Assembly (NCBI GenBank): GCA_950106755.1
Contig: OX467082.1
Location: 1,116,001-1,180,000 of the forward strand
DNA length: 64,000 nt
From: Climacium dendroides
Taxonomy: Eukaryota; Streptophyta; Bryopsida; Hypnales; Climaciaceae
Direction of reading: 5' to 3'
This document shows positions 62,768 through 64,000 of the stretch, piece by piece. The translations under genes and the position numbers were made by a program. Within the stretch, counting starts at the first letter, position 1. Each line of letters opens with the position of its first letter. The notes under the pieces are model-generated. The model was not told the DNA's origin, searched no databases, and saw nothing but the letters and a program-made list of their open reading frames with translations.

Positions 62768-64000
62768 ACTTGTACACTACATGAGGCGAGCTGAGAAATA
62801 TGTAGGTGTGAGGGTTTTGACCGAACTTTTGTATGTGGGTACCACAAAATTTCACTAGATCAATGTGTTGAACCATACCAAGTTCTGGGTTGTGTGACCT
62901 CGTGGCTCTAGTTATTACAATTGGATTTTCTATTGAAGGTTGCTCAAAAGTTCATTGGACACTCAAAATGTGATTGTTCTCATTTATTTAAAACGAACCA
63001 AGCTTTAGGCGTACCAGCATTTCCTGTTCTTACGTTAAGAACATGTAATTGTGAAACCTTTCTGAAACCAAACCCTAGAGATTTTTGCCTACAATGTAAT
63101 TCACTATTCATGAGTCTAGAGTTAGTTTCAAAAACACCTATTTTCATCACTTTGAAAATTTGTAGTTTGATCTTCAAGTGTTCAATAAATGCATAAGAGG
63201 CTATAATACTTTCTCAACTTCCAATAAGGTCCAACCAAAAATTAAGCAATTTAATAGTAGGAACAATGCTCACTTGCTTATTTAACTCCTAAAGGACCAC
63301 CATGCGTTTCTTGGCAACATAGAAATTTTGGGCAGGTACATGTGATTGGAGATTTGCATATTTTAAGCTAAAATTATAATAGAAGGTGGGGATGAAGAAT
63401 ATCTTTCATATGCACTAAGTTTCATGACATTTGGAATTATGATTCAAAAGTTATGGCCCAATATGTTCATTTTTTTTGTAAATAGGCAATCCCAACAAAG
63501 TAGGAAAAATCACTTTTTAAAAATAAAATAAAAAGTTGAAATTGGTTCTCTAGAGTTATACATTTTTGGAAAGCTTTGAATTATTTCATTTTGATCAATG
63601 AATCAAAAGTTATGAGGAGTTTTAGTTTGAGGGCAATTATAGATTCTATACTCTAAAATAAACTTTGAAGTCCTTTACTTTACTCAATTTTCAATATTTT
63701 TTGAAAAAAATAAAATCATAGGATGTAGATTGCTCATTACAACATTGCAACCATTGGGATTGGAATTTTTCAGTTCTATGAATCATTCTCTATATCTTTC
63801 TACTTACTATTTTTTCCTATATGTTGTACACCACCAACCTAGTTTTTTGCATGGCCAAAAGAAAAAACATTATGTCACTTAAAACACTAATATCTTGTAA
63901 TCTACATGGTGGAAATTTCTGGAATTTTTTCCACATGTTCTCAAGTTAGCATATTACAAGATCCTATGGTTATATATGTTCGTTTTGGAGTGTTTTTGGT
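62768..64000. other. AT-rich intergenic DNA at the right edge
   Basis: AT-rich sequence resembling the other intergenic stretches. No exon or repeat end recognised. Confidence 0.55.

Overview
The window looks like nuclear DNA of a green plant. The evidence is short-intron genes with GT..AG splice sites, TTTAGGG-type repeats, and proteins closest in my memory to plant ETL1/CHR19, a plant TFIIIC WD40 subunit and plant exportin-4. The transposon protein families are ones I associate with mosses, lycophytes or streptophyte algae, so a bryophyte-like or other non-angiosperm lineage is my guess (inference only).

Layout. Conserved single-copy genes sit at both ends. On the left are the 5' part of a SMARCAD1/ETL1-type SNF2 remodeller (minus, 198-1437, running off the left edge) and, divergently, a complete GTF3C2-like TFIIIC WD40 subunit (plus, 4544-9755, 14 exons, 804 aa). 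On the right is a complete 30-exon exportin-4 gene (plus, 51549-62665, 1200 aa). Between them lie about 38 kb of AT-rich, transposon-filled DNA.

Transposon zone 1 (about 12.8-28.5 kb) is decayed. It holds a transposase-like pseudogene (minus, 12.78-14.3 kb) split by a 133-bp CACTA-type MITE with a CAT target duplication. Then comes an island unusually rich in AGTACT palindromes with three broken multi-exon genes: a coiled-coil/RING-like gene (plus), a SUVR/SUV39-like SET-domain gene (plus), and a transposase-like gene with DFAENY and GHGKGEWDG motifs (minus). A 1016-bp CACTA-type element with an AAT target duplication lies inside the first of these. Most premature stops fit C-to-T changes at CAG, CGA or CAA.

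Transposon zone 2 (30920-47946) is the most interesting part. It appears to be one 17,027-bp Mutator-like element, bounded by degenerate terminal inverted repeats beginning CA....GCTAGC and by a perfect 9-bp direct repeat (TTTTGTATT) immediately outside each end. Inside are two divergent genes with open reading frames: an approximately 1182-aa MULE/SWIM transposase (minus) and a 12-exon gene (plus) for an approximately 1196-aa protein. The latter joins a ParB-like DGNHRL domain, a Lys/Glu coiled coil and a C-terminal DNA-methyltransferase-like domain in beta-class order, with DCQE where DPPY would be expected. The interior also carries a PIF/Harbinger-like element, a pair of poly(A)-tailed repeats and three related hairpin repeats in intron 1 of the methyltransferase-like gene.

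How it may work together (inference): a mobile element moving a chromatin or DNA-modifying protein along with its transposase. The neighbouring decayed element appears to have carried a histone-methyltransferase-like gene in the same way. Exon joins were worked out by hand from splice sites and reading-frame continuity; no alignment or database search was run.
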